This document shows positions 9,297 through 17,408 of a DNA stretch of 64,000 nucleotides, in pieces. A model generated the notes under the pieces. The model ran no database searches. It saw nothing but the letters and a program-made list of their open reading frames with translations, and was not told the origin of the DNA. The stretch's first letter is position 1, and every line of letters starts with the position of its first letter. The translations under genes and the position numbers were made by a program. The DNA is from Pseudoxanthomonas sp. SE1 (GTDB lineage: Bacteria > Pseudomonadota > Gammaproteobacteria > Xanthomonadales > Xanthomonadaceae), in assembly GCF_029542205.1 (NCBI RefSeq), contig NZ_CP113783.1, positions 2,471,001-2,535,000 on the forward strand. The letters are read 5' to 3'.

Positions 9297-12200
9297 TCAG
9301 GCGGCGCCGGCCAGGCGGGCGGCCTCTTCCAGGTCCACCGACACCAGCCGGCTGACACCGGGTTCCCGCATGGTAACGCCACTGAGCTGGTGTGCGGCTT
9401 CCATCGTGGCCTTGTTGTGCGACACGAACAGGAACTGCACCTTCTCGCTCATCTCCTTCACCATGTTGGTGAAGCGGCCCACGTTGGCCTCGTCGAGCGG
9501 TGCATCGACTTCGTCCAGCAGGCAGAACGGCGCGGGATTGAGCTGGAAGATGGCGAACACCAGCGCCACGGCGGTCATCGCCTTCTCGCCACCGGACAGC
9601 AGGGAGATGTTGGACACGCGCTTGCCGGGCGGGCGCGCCATGATGGCCACGCCGGTATCAAGCAGGTCTTCGCCGGTGAGTTCCAGATAGGCATGGCCGC
9701 CGCCGAACAAGCGCGGGTACAGCTGCTGCACGCCAGCGTTGACGCGGTCGAAAGTGTCCTTGAAACGGCCGCGGGTCTCGCGGTCGATCTTGCGGATGGC
9801 TTCTTCCAGCGTTTCCAGTGCGGTGGTCAGGTCGACGTTCTGCGCATCCAGGTACTCCGAACGCTGGCTGGCTTCGCCGTACTCGTGGATGGCGGCCAGG
9901 TTGACCGGCTCCAGCCGGCGCATGCGGCCGTCGATCTGGGTGACGGCCTGCTCCCATTCGCGGATGTCGGCAACTTCGGGCAGCGTGTTGATGACGTCGT
10001 CCAGTACGAAACCGCCGGCGACGACGGCTTCGGACAGCTGCTCGGCCTTCAGCGCGAGCGCCTGCTGGTCGAGCTTACGCTGCGAGATGCGCTCGCGCTG
10101 GGCCAGCGCCTGTTCGTCGCGCTGCTGGCGGGTCTGTTCGTACTGGCGCAGTTCGTTGTCGATGCCTTCCAGCAGCGAGCGCGCTTCGGCCAGCTGGCGG
10201 TCGGCTGTGACGCGGTGTTCCAGCGCGGCCTGGCGCTGGGCATCCAGCTCCTGCACCGGTGAATCGCCTTCGCTCAGCTGCAGGGTGAGTTCTTCCAGAC
10301 GTGAGTCCAGCTGCCCGCGCTGCCCGCCCATGCGGTCCAGCGCCTGGCTCAGCGAGACGATCTGGGCGCGCTGCGATTCCAGTGTCAGTGCCAGCGCGTG
10401 CACGGTGTCGCGCGAACTGCGGGCGGCCTCGCGGGCCTGGTCGCGGGCGTCGACCAGCTGGCGGCGTTCGCCTTCCAGTGCCTGTCGGGCCGATTCCAGG
10501 TCGCCCATGCGGGTGACTGCATCCTCCAGCTTGGCGCGCGCCTCGCGGGCCTGTTCGCGGCTGGTGTTCAGCGTTTCGACCAGTTGCGCGATCTCGCCAT
10601 CGATGCGTTCCAGACGGGTGCGGGTGGACTCCACCTTGCCCTGCTGGCTCTGCAGCTGGCCGGCCAGTTCCGACACGCCGCGATGGGCCATGTAGAGCGT
10701 GCGCTGCGCGTCTTCGCGCTGCTGCTCGGCGGCCAGCAGCTGGTCGCGCAACTGCGCCAGACGCTCTTCCAGTTCGGCTTCGCGCGCCTGCAGGGTTTCG
10801 ATCTCGCCGCGCAGCGCCTGGATCTCGCGCTCGCGCAGCAGCGCGCCCTGCTTGGCCGCGCCAGAGCGCAGCACGCGCACCCAGCCTGCACCGAGGCGTT
10901 CGCCGTTGCGGGTGATGACGGAATCGCCCTCGCCGAGCTGCGATTGCAGGCGGCGGGCTTCGCCCAGGTCCTCGGCCACGTGCAGGCGGGCCAGCAGGCG
11001 ACGGATCGCCGCCGGGCCCTGCACCTTGGCGGCCAGGGAGGTCGGTGCGAACGCGACATCGCTGCGGTCATCGGATACCAGTGCGATGCGGCCGTCGCCG
11101 AGTTCGCCCAGCGCATCGACGAGCGCTTCGGGGGCATCCACCAGCACGCCTTCGATCAGCTGGCCGAGCGCGCCTTCGACGGCGTTCTCCCAGCCCGGCT
11201 CGACGGTCAGCTTTTCGCCGACGCGTGAAGCGTTGTCCAGTCCGCGCGCCTTCAGCCAGCTCATCGCGGCGCCCTGCTCCTGGCCCAGCGCGGCGTGCTG
11301 CAGGGTCTCCAGCGAGGACAGACGGCCGCGGGCTTCCTGCGCGCGCTTGCGCACGTCGGACAGTTCGGTCTGGGTGGCGCGTTGCTGTTCCTGCATGTCG
11401 GCGGCGCCCTGCTTGCGCGCCTCGACCTGCTCGGCCAGCGTGTCCAGTGATTCCTTCTGGGTATCGTGCTGCAGCTGCAGTTGTTCGAAGGCGGATGCCA
11501 GCGCGTCGAGGTCCAGCCCGAGGCGCTCGTTGGCCAATGCCTCGCGGCGACGTTCGGCTTCCAGCGACTGGCGGTCGAGGTAATCCACGCGGGTGCGTTC
11601 GACATCGCCCGCACGCGAGGCTTCAGCGGATTCGCGGCTATGGGTTTCCCAGCGTTGCTGCCAGTCGGAAAGCCGGGTCTCGGCCTCGCGCAGCGCGTCC
11701 TGGCGGAACACGTCTTCCTCGCGCAACTGCTCCAGTTGCGGTTCGGCATCGGCGACCGACTCGCGCAGCACGTTGAGTCGCGTTTCGTCGCCGCTGATGT
11801 GCTGGCCGAGTTCCTGCAGCGCGTTGTGGGCTTCGTCGCGGGCCTTCTTCAGGCGGTCGCCGAGTTCGCGCTGGTGCTGGATCTGCTGTTCGATGCGGGC
11901 CAGCGTGCTGCCGACCTGGTAGACCTCGCCCTGCGCCTTGTTGAGCGCGTCGGCGGCTTCCTCGCGACGCACGCGGTCGGTTTCGAGCAGGCGCTCGGCT
12001 TCGCGCTGTTCGGCGATCAGCTGCTGCAGCCTGGTTTCTTCCTGCGACAGCGCTTCGCGCAGGCCCTGCAGCTTGCCGTCCAGTCCGCGGTATTCCAGCG
12101 CCTTCCACTCGGCGTCCTTGACCCGGCGTTCTTCCTGCAGGGCCTTGTACTGCTCGGCCTGCTTGGCCTGGCGCTTGAGGTGCTCGAGCTGCTTGCCGAT

Positions 12201-12800
12201 CTCCTCGCGCAGGTCGTTGAGGCGGTCGAGGTTCTCGCGGGTGTGGCGGATGCGGGTTTCGGTTTCCTTGCGGCGCTCCTTGTACTTGGAGATGCCGGCG
12301 GCCTCCTCCAGGTACACGCGCAGGTCTTCCGGGCGGGCCTCGATGATCTGGCTGATCATGCCCTGCTCGATGATCGAGTAGCTGCGCGGGCCCAGACCGG
12401 TGCCGAGGAACAGGTCGGTGATGTCGCGGCGGCGGCACTTGGTGCCGTTGAGGTAGTAGTTGCTCTGGCCGTCGCGGCTGACCAGGCGCCGGACCGAGAT
12501 TTCGTTGAAGGCGGCGAACTCGCCGCTGATGGTGTGGTCGCTGTTGTCGAAGATCAGTTCGACCGAGGCCTGCGAGACGGGCTTGCGCGCAGCCGAGCCG
12601 GAGAAAATCACGTCGGTCAGCGAATCGCCGCGCAGGCGGCTGGCCGAACTCTCGCCCATGACCCAGCGCACCGCGTCGATGATGTTCGACTTGCCGCAGC
12701 CGTTCGGGCCGACCACGCCGGTCATGTTGGTCGGCAGGTGCAGCACGGTGGGATCGACGAACGACTTGAAACCGGACAGCTTGATGGTGGAAAGGCGCAT
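9297..12800 (-). CDS. smc: Chromosome segregation protein SMC
   Basis: The condensin ATPase of 1167 residues. The N-terminal ATPase half has Walker A GPNGCGKSN (residues 31-39). Two long coiled-coil arms rich in Glu, Gln, Arg and Leu flank a hinge domain near residues 520-640 (GWENAVEGALGQLIEGVLVD). The C-terminal half has signature LSGGEKAM (from 1068) and Walker B FCLLDEVDAPLDEAN (LLDE at about 1094-1097). ATG 12800 gives the canonical MRLSTIKLSGFKSF start; an upstream ATG adds seven unconserved residues. The kleisin partners scpA and scpB are in this window too, at 38.3-40.1 kb, rather than adjacent. Confidence 0.97.
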   Translation of the reverse strand: MRLSTIKLSGFKSFVDPTVLHLPTNMTGVVGPNGCGKSNIIDAVRWVMGESSASRLRGDSLTDVIFSGSAARKPVSQASVELIFDNSDHTISGEFAAFNEISVRRLVSRDGQSNYYLNGTKCRRRDITDLFLGTGLGPRSYSIIEQGMISQIIEARPEDLRVYLEEAAGISKYKERRKETETRIRHTRENLDRLNDLREEIGKQLEHLKRQAKQAEQYKALQEERRVKDAEWKALEYRGLDGKLQGLREALSQEETRLQQLIAEQREAERLLETDRVRREEAADALNKAQGEVYQVGSTLARIEQQIQHQRELGDRLKKARDEAHNALQELGQHISGDETRLNVLRESVADAEPQLEQLREEDVFRQDALREAETRLSDWQQRWETHSRESAEASRAGDVERTRVDYLDRQSLEAERRREALANERLGLDLDALASAFEQLQLQHDTQKESLDTLAEQVEARKQGAADMQEQQRATQTELSDVRKRAQEARGRLSSLETLQHAALGQEQGAAMSWLKARGLDNASRVGEKLTVEPGWENAVEGALGQLIEGVLVDAPEALVDALGELGDGRIALVSDDRSDVAFAPTSLAAKVQGPAAIRRLLARLHVAEDLGEARRLQSQLGEGDSVITRNGERLGAGWVRVLRSGAAKQGALLREREIQALRGEIETLQAREAELEERLAQLRDQLLAAEQQREDAQRTLYMAHRGVSELAGQLQSQQGKVESTRTRLERIDGEIAQLVETLNTSREQAREARAKLEDAVTRMGDLESARQALEGERRQLVDARDQAREAARSSRDTVHALALTLESQRAQIVSLSQALDRMGGQRGQLDSRLEELTLQLSEGDSPVQELDAQRQAALEHRVTADRQLAEARSLLEGIDNELRQYEQTRQQRDEQALAQRERISQRKLDQQALALKAEQLSEAVVAGGFVLDDVINTLPEVADIREWEQAVTQIDGRMRRLEPVNLAAIHEYGEASQRSEYLDAQNVDLTTALETLEEAIRKIDRETRGRFKDTFDRVNAGVQQLYPRLFGGGHAYLELTGEDLLDTGVAIMARPPGKRVSNISLLSGGEKAMTAVALVFAIFQLNPAPFCLLDEVDAPLDEANVGRFTNMVKEMSEKVQFLFVSHNKATMEAAHQLSGVTMREPGVSRLVSVDLEEAARLAGAA

Positions 12801-12874
12801 GCGGCGGTGTCTTCCGGGCACCGCGACCGGACCGGGCCGGCGCGCTGCCGCAAGTGTGAAGTGGGATCAGCTTC

Positions 12875-12905
12875 GATTGCCAATTCATTGATTTGACTGG
12901 CAATC
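12875..12905. promoter_or_regulatory. Inverted repeat GATTGCCA-N15-TGGCAATC upstream of smc
   Basis: Perfect 8-bp arms separated by 15 bp lie 75-105 bp before the smc start, in the divergent gap between smc and the aminotransferase gene. The size suits a dimeric regulator site or a transcript hairpin. I cannot name a binder. Confidence 0.4.
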
Positions 12906-13008
12906 AGGCCTGCCTTGGGGCACGCCAACGGATGAGTATAGCCGCCCCTGCCATGGGATGCCCGGGCCGTCCGGTGACGCACGCCGCACCACTGCCGGCG
13001 TACGGAGA

Positions 13009-13035
13009 GGCCTGCGCCTGTTAGCATCGCAGGCC
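13009..13035. promoter_or_regulatory. Inverted repeat GGCCTGCG-N11-CGCAGGCC before the aminotransferase gene
   Basis: Perfect 8-bp arms flank an A/T-rich centre (CCTGTTAGCAT) that could hold a -10 element, ending 40 bp before the GTG start at 13076. It is either an operator over the promoter or a hairpin in the 5' leader. Confidence 0.4.
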
Positions 13036-13075
13036 GCTTCACCCCTCCTCCTCACTCAACAACGGTCCCCACTCC

Positions 13076-14278
13076 GTGTCTCTTTTTGCATCCGTCGAAC
13101 TGGTGCCCGGCGACCCCATCCTGGGGCTGACCGAGGCTTACAACGCCGATCCCCGCACCCAGAAGGTCAACCTGGGCGTCGGCATCTATTACGACGAACA
13201 GGGCCGCATCCCCCTGCTCGATTGCGTCCGCCAGGTGGAACAGGCTCTCGCCGAGGCCGCCAAACCGCGCGGCTACCTGCCGATCGACGGCCTGGCCGCC
13301 TATGACGCCGCCACCCGCGAACTGGTGTTCGGCAAGGAGTCCGACCTGGTCGCCGCCGGCCGCGTGGCCACCACGCAGACCGTCGGCGGCAGCGGCGCGC
13401 TGCGCGTGGGCGCGGACCTGCTGAAGAAGCTGCTGCCGCACGCCACCATCGCGATCAGCAATCCGAGCTGGGAGAACCATCGCGCCGTGTTCGGCGCGGC
13501 CGGGTTCGACATCGTCGACTACACCTACTTCGACGCCGCCACCCATGGCCTGGATTTCGCGGGCATGCTCGCCGACCTGGGCCAGCTGAAGCCGGGCACC
13601 GTCGTGCTGCTGCACGCCTGCTGCCACAACCCCACCGGCGCCGACCTGACGGTCGAGCAGTGGAAGCAGGTCGCGGCGCTGATGAAGGACCGCGGGCTGT
13701 TCCCCTTCATCGACATGGCTTACCAGGGCTTCGACAAGGGCATCACTGAAGATGGGGCCGCCGTGCGCATCGTCGCCGAGGCCGGCATCGACAGCTTCAT
13801 CGTCGCCAACTCGTATTCCAAGTCGTTCTCGCTGTACGGCGAGCGCGTCGGCGCGCTGTCGGTGGTCGGGCCGGACGCCAACGCGACCAAGGCCGTGCAG
13901 TCGCAGGTCAAGCGCATCATCCGCACCATCTACTCCAGCCCGTCCACGCACGGCGCCGCACTGGTGGCCGGGGTGCTGGCGAGCAGCGAACTGCGTGCGG
14001 TCTGGGAAAGCGAGTTGGGCGGCATGCGCGAGCGCATTCATGCCCTGCGCGCCGGGCTGGTGGACAAGCTGGCCGCCCTTGGCGCGCCGGAGTTCGCCTT
14101 CATCCAGCGGCAGGCGGGCATGTTCTCGTATTCCGGCCTGAGCAAGACGCAGGTGGATCGGTTGCGCGACGAGTTCGGCATCTATGCGGTCGGCACCGGC
14201 CGCATCTGCGTGGCGGCGCTGAACCAGCAGAACCTCGGGTATGTGGCGGAAGCGGTGCGCACGGTCAGCCGCGGCTGA
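13076..14278 (+). CDS. tyrB: Aromatic-amino-acid / aspartate aminotransferase (class I PLP)
   Basis: A 400-residue fold-type I transaminase that exchanges amino groups between Asp or aromatic amino acids and 2-oxoglutarate. It carries the gammaproteobacterial AspC/TyrB-type features: SNPSWENH (128-135), HNPTG (184-188), DMAYQG with cofactor Asp213 and Tyr216, Schiff-base Lys249 in NSYSKSFSLYGERVG, and GRICVAALN near the C-terminus. AspC and TyrB cannot be separated confidently by eye; in xanthomonads this gene is usually called the aromatic enzyme. The start is a GTG at 13076 with only a weak upstream AACGG. It is divergent from smc and followed by three repeat units. Confidence 0.88.
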   Translation: MSLFASVELVPGDPILGLTEAYNADPRTQKVNLGVGIYYDEQGRIPLLDCVRQVEQALAEAAKPRGYLPIDGLAAYDAATRELVFGKESDLVAAGRVATTQTVGGSGALRVGADLLKKLLPHATIAISNPSWENHRAVFGAAGFDIVDYTYFDAATHGLDFAGMLADLGQLKPGTVVLLHACCHNPTGADLTVEQWKQVAALMKDRGLFPFIDMAYQGFDKGITEDGAAVRIVAEAGIDSFIVANSYSKSFSLYGERVGALSVVGPDANATKAVQSQVKRIIRTIYSSPSTHGAALVAGVLASSELRAVWESELGGMRERIHALRAGLVDKLAALGAPEFAFIQRQAGMFSYSGLSKTQVDRLRDEFGIYAVGTGRICVAALNQQNLGYVAEAVRTVSRG

Positions 14279-14308
14279 CCCTGGGGCCCTGCCCCGCGCA
14301 AGAGAAAC

Positions 14309-14580
14309 TGTAGGAGCGGGCCATGCCCGCGATGCTTTTTGCACAACGTACTGAAAAGCATCGCGCCCGAGTGCGCTCCTACAACACCGAAGCGACCCTG
14401 ATTGTAGGGGCGGGCCATGCCCGCGATGCTCTTCCGCAACCTGATCGAAAAGCATCGCGCCCATGGGGCGCTCCTACAACACCGAGGCGACCCTGCTTCC
14501 CTTCATTGTAGGAGCGGGCCATGCCCGCGATGCTCTTCGTCAAGCGGATAGGAAAGCATCGCGCCCCAGGGCGCCCCTAC
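14309..14580. repeat. Three successive intergenic repeat pairs (TGTAGGAGCGGGCCATGCCCGCGATGC class)
   Basis: Three inverted units occupy 14309-14383, 14403-14478 and 14507-14580. Each begins TGTAGGAGCGGGCCATGCCC (the second has TGTAGGGGCG), reads through GCGATGCT, and ends in the inverted AAAGCATCGCGCCC...CGCTCCTAC (CGCCCCTAC in the third). They make up almost the whole 359-bp gap between the aminotransferase gene and the ugpC-like gene and would form three consecutive hairpins, probably ending transcription from both sides. The remaining bases show no other feature. Confidence 0.9.
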
Positions 14581-14637
14581 CATGACAGCGATGCGGAACG
14601 GCACGCTGGCCCTTTACGGCGTAGGCAAGATGCGTCT

Positions 14638-15720
14638 CTACGACAGCCGCAATCCGGTATCCGGGTCGAAGAAATGCAAGGTCGCGCCTTCGACGGTAAC
14701 GCGCAGCGTCTCGCCGGGTTCCGGCAGGCGCTGCGGCGGCATGCGGGCAACCAGCGCGTGGCCGGCATAGGTCAGGTTGACGAAGACTTCATTGCCCACC
14801 GGTTCGATCAGTTCCACCTGCGCCTCGAACGCGGGCTTGCCGATGCCGGCGGGCAGCAGGTGCTCGGGGCGCAGGCCCAGCGCCACGCGTCGTCCGCTCC
14901 ATGCATCGGCCGCCAGGGCATGGCCGAGCGGCAGTTGGGTGCCGTCTTCGAGTGACAGATGCAGGCCATCGGCCTGGTGCAGCGTGCCGTACAGCACGTT
15001 CATCGCCGGACTACCGAGGAAACCGGCGACGAACAGGTTGGCCGGCTTCTCGTACAGCGCCATCGGCGTGTCGATCTGCTGGATCTCGCCATCCTTCAGC
15101 ACCACGATGCGCTGGCCCAGCGTCATGGCTTCCACCTGGTCATGGGTCACGTAGACCATGGTGGCGCCGAGCTGCCGGTGCAGGCGGCCGATCTCGGTGC
15201 GCACGGAATGGCGCAGCTTGGCGTCCAGGTTCGACAGCGGCTCGTCCAGCAGGAACACCGACGGCTCGCGCACCAGCGCACGACCCAGCGCCACGCGCTG
15301 GCGCTGGCCGCCGGACATTTCGCGCGGTAGCTTGCCCAGCATGTGCGTCATGCCCAGGGTCTCGGCAGCGGCGTTGACGCGCCGATCGATCTCGGCACGC
15401 GGCGCCCCGCGCAGCTTCAGTCCGAAGGCCAGGTTCTCGGCCACCGTCATGTGCGGGTACAGCGCATAACTCTGGAACACCATCGCGATGTCGCGGTCCT
15501 TCGGCGCCACGTCGTTGACGCGCCGTTCGCCGATCAGCAGGTTGCCGTCGGAGATTTCCTCCAGCCCGGCGATCATGCGCAGCAGCGTGGACTTGCCGCA
15601 GCCGGACGGGCCGACCAGCACCATGAGTTCGCCATCGGCGATCTCGAAACTGGCCCCGTGCACGGCCACCTGGCCGTTGTCGTACACCTTGCGCACGCGG
15701 TCGAGTTGGACACTGGCCAT
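14638..15720 (-). CDS. ugpC: Sugar ABC transporter ATP-binding protein (MalK/UgpC/MsmK type)
   Basis: The 360-residue ATPase has Walker A GPSGCGKST (37-45), Q-loop in VFQSYALYPHM, signature MSGGQRQR (134-141), Walker B VFLLDEP (154-160), and a C-terminal TOBE/OB regulatory region (from about residue 235, including ALGLRPEHL). This is the shared-ATPase type that can energise several sugar importers. No permease lies beside it, but a binding-protein/two-permease set without an ATPase is encoded at 24.3-27.3 kb, so it is the natural partner. The second of two adjacent ATGs (15720) has the better GGAG spacing. A LacI-type operator-like site lies at 15849-15864 in the gap shared with glk. Confidence 0.9.
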   Translation of the reverse strand: MASVQLDRVRKVYDNGQVAVHGASFEIADGELMVLVGPSGCGKSTLLRMIAGLEEISDGNLLIGERRVNDVAPKDRDIAMVFQSYALYPHMTVAENLAFGLKLRGAPRAEIDRRVNAAAETLGMTHMLGKLPREMSGGQRQRVALGRALVREPSVFLLDEPLSNLDAKLRHSVRTEIGRLHRQLGATMVYVTHDQVEAMTLGQRIVVLKDGEIQQIDTPMALYEKPANLFVAGFLGSPAMNVLYGTLHQADGLHLSLEDGTQLPLGHALAADAWSGRRVALGLRPEHLLPAGIGKPAFEAQVELIEPVGNEVFVNLTYAGHALVARMPPQRLPEPGETLRVTVEGATLHFFDPDTGLRLS

Positions 15721-15848
15721 CATTGCTCCGGTCGGGCGTCGCCCGTGCTGGTTCGCTGCATTCCGGCCCTCCCGGGTGCAGGCATGCCCTCGCGGGCGAT
15801 GCGTTCGGCTTCCCGTTCCGCAGGCGGGGAAGTTCGGCTATTCTGCCA

Positions 15849-15864
15849 TGTAACCGTTTTCACA
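15849..15864. promoter_or_regulatory. LacI-family operator-like site between ugpC-like gene and glk
   Basis: TGTAACCGTTTTCACA. It shares 15 consecutive bases with the site before the LacI-family gene (33270-33285), and resembles the sites at 29007, 32151 and 37338. It lies about 130 bp before the ugpC-like start and 290 bp before glk. The rest of this 433-bp divergent gap (15721-16153) shows only a small ATACGTAT palindrome at 15982-15989 and no gene. Confidence 0.65.
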
Positions 15865-16153
15865 ACGCAAGCCGTCCCCTGCGCGCTGGTGCACATGGGC
15901 GGGTCGCACAGCCCACGCACGCCATGTCCCCCACGTCTCTCTGCGCCTCCGACCGCACGTCCTCCTATTCCGGAATGGCGCATACGTATACGGATGCCGC
16001 ATGGACGCGCACGCCGACATCCCGCCGGCGCAGGTGCGCGCTATCATGCGCCGCCCACGCGATGTGGCCCTTCTCCGGCAGCACAGGATCGACCAGGCGA
16101 ATGCAGCGGACCCGTTTTGGAAGCCACCCCGCATCGAACAGGATGTTTGCCGC

Positions 16154-17176
16154 ATGAGCAACGCCGAGCACGTCCTTCTCGCCGATATCGGCGGTACCAA
16201 TGCGCGCTTCGCGCTGGCCGATGCCGCGGCATCCGTTCCGCTGCTGGACGACAGCGTGCGCGAGTTCGTGGTGGCCGATTTCCCGTCGCTCGCCGAGGCC
16301 GCGCAGCACTACCTCGATGAAACCGGCGCCACGGCGCAGAACGGCCAGCCTTTGAATGGCGTGTTCGCCGTTGCTGGGCGCGTCGATGGCGACGAAGCCC
16401 GCATCACCAATCATCCGTGGGTGATCTCGGTGAACCGCACGCGGCAGGCACTGGGATTCCAGGGCCTGAAGCTGGTCAACGACTTCGCCGCGCAGGCGAT
16501 GGCGGTATCGCTGCTGACGCCCCGCGATGTGGTCGCCATCGGCGGCGCGCAGTGGGCGCCGGCGCCGCTGTCGGTACCGCGCACGTATGCGGTGATCGGC
16601 CCCGGCACGGGCCTGGGCGTGGCGGCGCTGGTAATCCGCGACGGACGCGCGTATCCGCTGGAGACCGAAGGCGGCCACGTCAGTTTTCCGCCCGGTACGC
16701 CGGAAGAAATCCGCATCCTCGACATCCTGTCCGCGCAGTTCGGCCGCGTGTCGAACGAACGCCTGATCTGCGGCCCGGGCCTGGTGAACCTGTACCGCGC
16801 GCTCAGCGAGATCGCGGGTGAGGATCCCGGCGGCCCGCTGGAACCGAAGGACGTCACGGCGCGCGCCGCCGCTGGCGATCCGCGCTGCGTGCGCACATTG
16901 GATGTGTTCTGTGCGGTATTCGGCGCCATTGCCGGCGACCTGGTGCTGACCACGGGCGCATGGGACGGCGTGTTCCTCACCGGCGGGCTGGTGCCGAAGC
17001 TGCTGACCTCGCTGCAACATTCCGGCTTCCGCCAGCGCTTCGAACACAAGGGGCGCTTCTCGCCCGCGATGGGCCGCGTGCCTACGCTCGCGAACATGCA
17101 TCCGCGCCCGGGCCTGCTGGGCGCGGCGGCGTACGCAGTCGAACTGTTCGGCCCCAGGCCCCCCGCGCGCGCCTGA
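16154..17176 (+). CDS. glk: Glucokinase (bacterial GlcK/Glk type)
   Basis: Phosphorylates glucose with ATP to give glucose 6-phosphate. The 340-residue protein begins MSNAEHVLLADIGGTNARFA, the ATP phosphate-binding motif of the E. coli Glk family, and carries the LVNDFAAQAMA block with the sugar-binding region, GPGTGLGVAAL, and EGGHVSFPPGTPEE. Near the C-terminus GVFLTGGLVPKLL is the adenosine motif. I chose ATG 16154 because the nucleotide-binding strand starts right after it; the frame is open for another 51 codons upstream but that extension is not glucokinase-like. It leads the glk-edd-eda set, with 232 bp before edd. It probably receives glucose released by the GH3 enzyme encoded at 35.0 kb. 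Confidence 0.93.
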   Translation: MSNAEHVLLADIGGTNARFALADAAASVPLLDDSVREFVVADFPSLAEAAQHYLDETGATAQNGQPLNGVFAVAGRVDGDEARITNHPWVISVNRTRQALGFQGLKLVNDFAAQAMAVSLLTPRDVVAIGGAQWAPAPLSVPRTYAVIGPGTGLGVAALVIRDGRAYPLETEGGHVSFPPGTPEEIRILDILSAQFGRVSNERLICGPGLVNLYRALSEIAGEDPGGPLEPKDVTARAAAGDPRCVRTLDVFCAVFGAIAGDLVLTTGAWDGVFLTGGLVPKLLTSLQHSGFRQRFEHKGRFSPAMGRVPTLANMHPRPGLLGAAAYAVELFGPRPPARA

Positions 17177-17408
17177 GGTTTTGCGCAGATGCGCGCTGCA
17201 ACGCAACACGCGCAATGCTCCGCTGCAGGGACTGGTCTGCCTTTGGTCGCTTTCGCGCCTGCGTCAAAGGCGGTAGAAAGCATCATGCCGTCGCCGTCGT
17301 TCCCCGCCCTTCCCCTCCACGCGCTGGAGATGCCGGAAGGCTGCGCCTCACGGCCTCATCTCGCCACGCCATGCAGAATGTCCGCGTCTGCAGCCTAGCC
17401 CTACGCCC

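Noticed and set aside
14281..14640. Short plus-strand frames reading through the repeat triplet
   Set aside because: They are translations of hairpin repeats (for example MPAMLF) that recur wherever the repeat occurs.
16001..16153. 51-codon N-terminal extension of glucokinase
   Set aside because: The extension has no similarity to glucokinases and the family N-terminus starts exactly at ATG 16154.
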